The translations under genes and the position numbers were made by a program. From Liolophura sinensis (lineage: Eukaryota > Mollusca > Polyplacophora > Chitonida > Chitonidae), in assembly GCF_032854445.1 (NCBI RefSeq), contig NC_088300.1, forward strand, positions 5,208,001 through 5,272,000: 64,000 nt of DNA, given 5' to 3'. Below the pieces are notes generated by a model. That model had not been told where the DNA came from. It saw only the letters and a list, made by a program, of their open reading frames with translations, and did not search any database. Positions 60,201-64,000 of this stretch are shown piece after piece. Numbering within the stretch: position 1 is the first letter of the stretch; each line of letters opens with the position of its first letter.

Positions 60201-63200
60201 CTACAACAATGACATCAACAGTGATTGTTACCAGTGCAACTCTGTAAAGTTTAAGTGGAATAAAAGCTGGTCACCATTGCCATTCTGAAAATTCACTAAA
60301 ATATACTTGAAATTGAAGGTAAAAAAGAGATTTAAAATATGCTTCGAATTGAAATTTAAAGCAAAGAATTTGGCATAACTTTCTTCTTCAGTTCACTTGA
60401 GTTTCTTGGTTTTAGGGTTCTTTTCTTATATTCTTTAAAAAAATGCACTTATGTTGTGAACAAATAATGTGTGGAGAATGGTCCGAATACTGGCTTTGAT
60501 TCCAGTACTCATTCCAAGCTAGATGTATTTTCTTCTTAATAAACAAGACAGTGTAAAGAAGATAAAGGAAGAAAATTAACATGATGCATATGACTAAAAG
60601 TAGCTGTTTCCTTAGTTACAATTTGGATATTTTACTAAACAGTTAGGTACTGGTAGCATCAAGTTCAGCTTGTACTACTTTTCTACTATTTCAGATTTCA
60701 CTGAAGACGTGTAAATTTTTAATTGAACTCCTCTAAATAATGATGAATTACTAACATTTTAACACCAGCTGATCAAAGACCAATTGTCATGATGCCAGAA
60801 GTGTGTTTTTGTCAGTGGCTATGGAGTTGGCCGCCATCATGAGGGAGAGGATCATGATTATGGATGGAGGGATGGGAACCATGATCCAGCAGTGCCGTTT
60901 TGATGAGGACCAGTTCAGAGGTCAAGAGTTCAAGGACCATCCCAAAAGCCTGAAGGGAAACAATGATCTGCTTAGTCTGACCCAGCCTGCCAAGATAGTA
61001 CAGATACACAAGGTACTATTGTCAGGAAGACTAATTGTATCTTATGGAATATTGTTAATGACTAGAAATAGCAGGAAAAGGATTTTTTTGTGTGTGTGAT
61101 TATCATTTTGTAAGAGGCTAGCTGCAGAGTGAGAGTTACAATTCGACAGTATACAGTTTTCAAAAGTTTGCAACATTATGTGCATTAAATGTATTAATTT
61201 TTTCATTTTAAAACCTGTTTTAAATTGATTTATTCAAACCCTAAAGTTGAATAATAGTTATTACTAGACATTTTATATGTAGATTATTTGAATGTTAACA
61301 CATCAGATTTGATGGTGACTATTCGTACTAGACATGAAATTCTCGATATACCAGTATTTAGGTAATGGCGGTTTGGGTGTAATGGAGTAAGGGCTTTTCT
61401 TCACAAATCTATTTAGCTTTACTTTGCAGTAAATCATGTTACGATAATGTAGACAGCATCATTTGGGAAATATATGTTTTTTCTGAAGTGCCCTCAAGAC
61501 TGTAAATCAGTTAAGGTGGATTGTGTACATGTGCCACATCCTAATGTTGTGGCTGTTACATATTAATGCCTTCAACTAGGTTTGAACAATTCACTGCATA
61601 CTGATTTAGAAAAGTTATTAAATAAAAAAATCCAGTTTAAATGATGTGCATATATATAATTGTCTTGAGTGCCTCCATGGCTGAGGTGGTTAGCGAGCCG
61701 GGACGGCGTAGCAACCCAGGAGCCTCTCACCAATGTGGTCGCTGTGAGTTCAAGTCCAGCTCATGCTGGCTTCCTCGCTGGACGTACATGGGAAGGTCTG
61801 TCAGCAACCTGCAGATGGTTGTGGACTTCCTCCCCAATTTCCTGCCACCATAATGCTGGCTGCCGTAGTATGAGTAAAATATTCTCAAGTACAGCGTAAA
61901 ACACCAAATACATGTATTTAAATACAATATTATTGGCTGTTTTCAAGTTTTCGTTTTGTTTTCTATTTTAGGACTATCTAGAAGCTGGTGCAGACTTCAT
62001 TGAAACAAACACTTTCAGTGGAACTAATATAGCTCAGGCAGACTATGGAACAGAGCATCTGGTGTGTAGAATATAAATCTTGCACTGCTGGTTTCAAAAT
62101 AAGCATTAGTTTACAAGGATGGCTGATTTCATGAAAGATGTTGAGATATATATGAAATTGTTAAAGATTTGAATGTGGTTATTGTGCTAAAGCTAAACTG
62201 ATGATTGGCAGATGCTTGTTGAGACAGTGAGGGAAAAATGGTCTCTTGACTTTCTATTTACATCTACATGTAATTATCTTCTGATTGCACATTTGACCTG
62301 AAGAGTTTTTTTTTTAATGACATGTTGTGCAGTAGTTTATGGGTGGCTTGATGTACAAGTACATATATGTACTGATTTGAGAAATTTTGGAGGTTGTAAT
62401 CACCAGCAAGGAGTGTATTTCCCCTGAAAACAGAATTTTTTTTTTGCTTTTTAAGGGACACTAGACAAAATGTATGTATGCATCAATAAAATATCCCACA
62501 TAATGTTAAAAGCATACCTTTTTCTTTCTGAGATTTTGCATATAACCAGATTATTGCAATTTAAAGTACATGTAAGCAAAATTACGCACATTGAGAGAAG
62601 TGAAAGTGTTTCATTGTTTTTAAAAAAATTTTTTCAAATTTAGCCAGTATGAGTCAAGTTATTGCTACAGCCCATGGCCAGATAAGAATACCATAAGAAT
62701 ATTAAAAGTTGATTAGATTTGCTGAGCATGTCATAACAAAATGGCTGTGAGCATCTAGGTTTGTTTCAAGTGATTGTCCTAAATAACTAAGGTTTCATTA
62801 TCGGTTATCTAGTTTTTTATGGCTGTACATTTTGCATTAGTGTGGCCTTCACTATTTTCATCTTACTTGTACAGGCAGATGTTAGCATTTTAATGATATG
62901 CTGCTGCACGGTTAATGTTAAGTCTTTCATACAGGTACGCCGCATGAATTTGGAGTCGGCTAAACTGGCGCGGCAGGCCGCTGATGAGGTGACAGCCGCT
63001 TCTGGTATGTCCTAACTTCTCACAACCAAAACGAGGATACTTGCCATGGTTATATAGGATCAGAAGTGTGTCCTAACTTCTCACAACCGAAACAAGAATA
63101 CTTGCCATGGTTATATAGGATCAAAAGTGTGTCCTAACTTCTCACAACCAAAACGAGGATACTTGCCGTGGTTATATAGGATCAGAAGTGTGTCCTAACT

Positions 63201-63724
63201 TCTCACAACCAAAACAAGAATACCTGCTATGGTTATATAGGATCAGAAGTGTGTCCTAATTTTTCACGATTTGTTTATCATTTAGTGATATTAAGCTTAA
63301 CTTTTGCGTTTTCAAAGTCTGTTGGATTCTTCTTGTTTATATGAAATATTCTCCTGTTATAAACCGCTATGTTACTTCCTTGTTAGATCTAGGGCCTGAA
63401 AGGGAAAAGAGATCTAAAATCAAATCGATCTGTAGTATTGCATTCTAAAATTTAACAGAAAAAGGGAAACTCATGGTTATTTTCTTTTTTTCAAATAAGG
63501 ACACCATAAAATCCAACTATGAATATCAAGAGATACAAGAGAACATAGGATTGAGTGTATACTTATACCACAATGCTTAAATGTACACATGGTGCCTGAT
63601 GTGTCATATTTGGTGCCTTTGTCCTGTACAGGTGTGAAGAGGTATGTGGCAGGGGCTTTAGGACCAACCAACAGGACTCTATCAATCTCCCCTTCTGTGG
63701 AAAAACCTGACTACAGGAATGTCA
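57294..63724 (+). CDS. MTR: Cobalamin-dependent methionine synthase, first five exons
   Basis: Exons 57294-57342, 60816-61012, 61972-62061, 62935-63004 and 63632-63724; phases agree and the last ends on a GTGAGT donor, so the gene continues off the right edge. The enzyme moves a methyl group from 5-methyltetrahydrofolate to homocysteine via cobalamin in the cytosol. Only the start of the N-terminal homocysteine-binding barrel is here. It shows '[16 protein letters not shown]', '[20 protein letters not shown]', '[11 protein letters not shown]', '[10 protein letters not shown]', '[18 protein letters not shown]' and 'DYRN'. The zinc-binding cysteines and the folate, cobalamin and activation domains lie beyond the window. 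Exon 1 ([16 protein letters not shown]) is assigned from its ATG, donor and matching phase, and is less certain than the others. Its neighbour STX5 is divergent. Confidence 0.94.
57343..60815. other. MTR intron 1, no other gene seen
   Basis: A 125-codon chance frame (57434-57811) and AT-rich sequence. A small inverted repeat lies at 58189-58217 / 58279-58307. Confidence 0.55.
58189..58307. repeat. Short inverted repeat with 61-base loop
   Basis: Left arm 'ttaaaggcaaagaaaacact' plus 'aaaatgaagt'. The right arm is its near-perfect complement ('acttcattttagagtggtct' plus 'ttgctttta'). Arms are about 29 bases. It could be a tiny MITE or a hairpin-forming transcript. Confidence 0.7.
61668..61912 (+). 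mobile_element. tRNA-derived SINE
   Basis: In MTR intron 2, just upstream of exon 3. Head 'gcctccatggctgaggtggt' (A box) and 'gagttcaagtcc' (B box), then the family body and 'tctcaagtacagcgtaaaac'. The (taaa)n tail is nearly lost. Confidence 0.87.
62465..62790 (+). repeat. Dispersed repeat A, copy 3
   Basis: In MTR intron 3. Shares 'gcatcaataaaatatcccac', 'cgcacattgagagaag' and 'gtcctaaataact' with the copies at 1105 and 12625. Confidence 0.6.
63007..63256 (+). repeat. 61-bp minisatellite at the MTR exon 4 donor
   Basis: Four units; 'cctaac' recurs at 63011, 63072, 63133 and 63194, with a decayed fifth at 63255. Each unit reads 'tcctaacttctcacaaccaa' and then 'ggttatataggatcagaagt'. The array begins two bases into the intron (donor GT at 63005-63006). 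Confidence 0.9.
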
Positions 63725-64000
63725 GTGAGTATGATCTCAAGTTAACAGATAGATAGATAGTTGTTGGATGTATGCAAAACTTGCTCCTTGTCACATACAT
63801 ACAGTACAACTGATGCTTTTATGAGGGATAACGAATGATCATTGGATCAAAAAACGAATGGCAAGCGATGAGATTATTCAAGTAACAATATCCTTTACGT
63901 AATTCAAAGGCTTCATAAATGTATTGCCCAAATTTACATAACATTCCGCTAGATTTACAGGTAAGTCTTTGCACTAGCTTATGTGTGCTGGGTTTGCACC
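63725..64000 (+). other. MTR intron 5, start
   Basis: No further exon could be recognised before the edge. A short (gata)n run lies near 63749-63760. Confidence 0.5.

Overview
This window is animal nuclear DNA: short exons with consensus GT/AG borders, long repeat-filled introns, tRNA-derived SINEs, MITE-like inverted repeats, minisatellites and decayed retroelements. Five conserved cellular genes could be assembled exon by exon. The SINE family (tRNA head, tail reading 'ttgagtacggcgtaaaacac') resembles elements I associate with bivalves and other molluscs, so a lophotrochozoan, probably a mollusc, is my best guess. That is an inference and was not tested by a search.

Layout. (1) 381-6088, minus: ten exons of a saccharopine dehydrogenase-like oxidoreductase (SCCPDH), whose last exon(s) lie off the left edge. 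(2) 6505-15133, plus: a complete five-exon RPB9 gene (RNA polymerase II subunit), head to head with SCCPDH across 416 bp. (3) 16625-23919: a decayed Ty3/Gypsy-type LTR retrotransposon with both LTRs and a short target duplication. It apparently inserted into the terminal repeat of a Tc1/mariner-like relic (23916-24756). (4) 24.8-35 kb: no cellular gene seen. It holds a palindromic foldback sequence (28.0 kb), a 54-bp minisatellite (29.15-29.83 kb), a second Gypsy-type fragment (29.88-30.70 kb) and smaller repeats. (5) 35551-46684, minus: a complete three-exon divergent Rho-family GTPase with a 10-kb first intron full of tandem repeats and SINEs. (6) 50609-55823, minus: a complete ten-exon syntaxin-5 gene. 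(7) 57294-63724, plus: the first five exons of cobalamin-dependent methionine synthase (MTR), head to head with syntaxin-5 and running off the right edge.

The five genes are housekeeping genes with unrelated jobs: an oxidoreductase, transcription, cytoskeletal signalling, ER-Golgi fusion and one-carbon metabolism. Nothing suggests a joint pathway. Two of the neighbour pairs are divergently arranged. All exon borders come from reading frame, splice consensus and protein similarity recalled from knowledge of the families; no transcript data or database search was available.

The most unusual signals are minisatellites beside splice donors (one array repeats the donor itself), a MITE-like inverted-repeat family with two copies, an LTR-internal repeat that differs in copy number between the two LTRs, and a Rho GTPase with an altered switch II.
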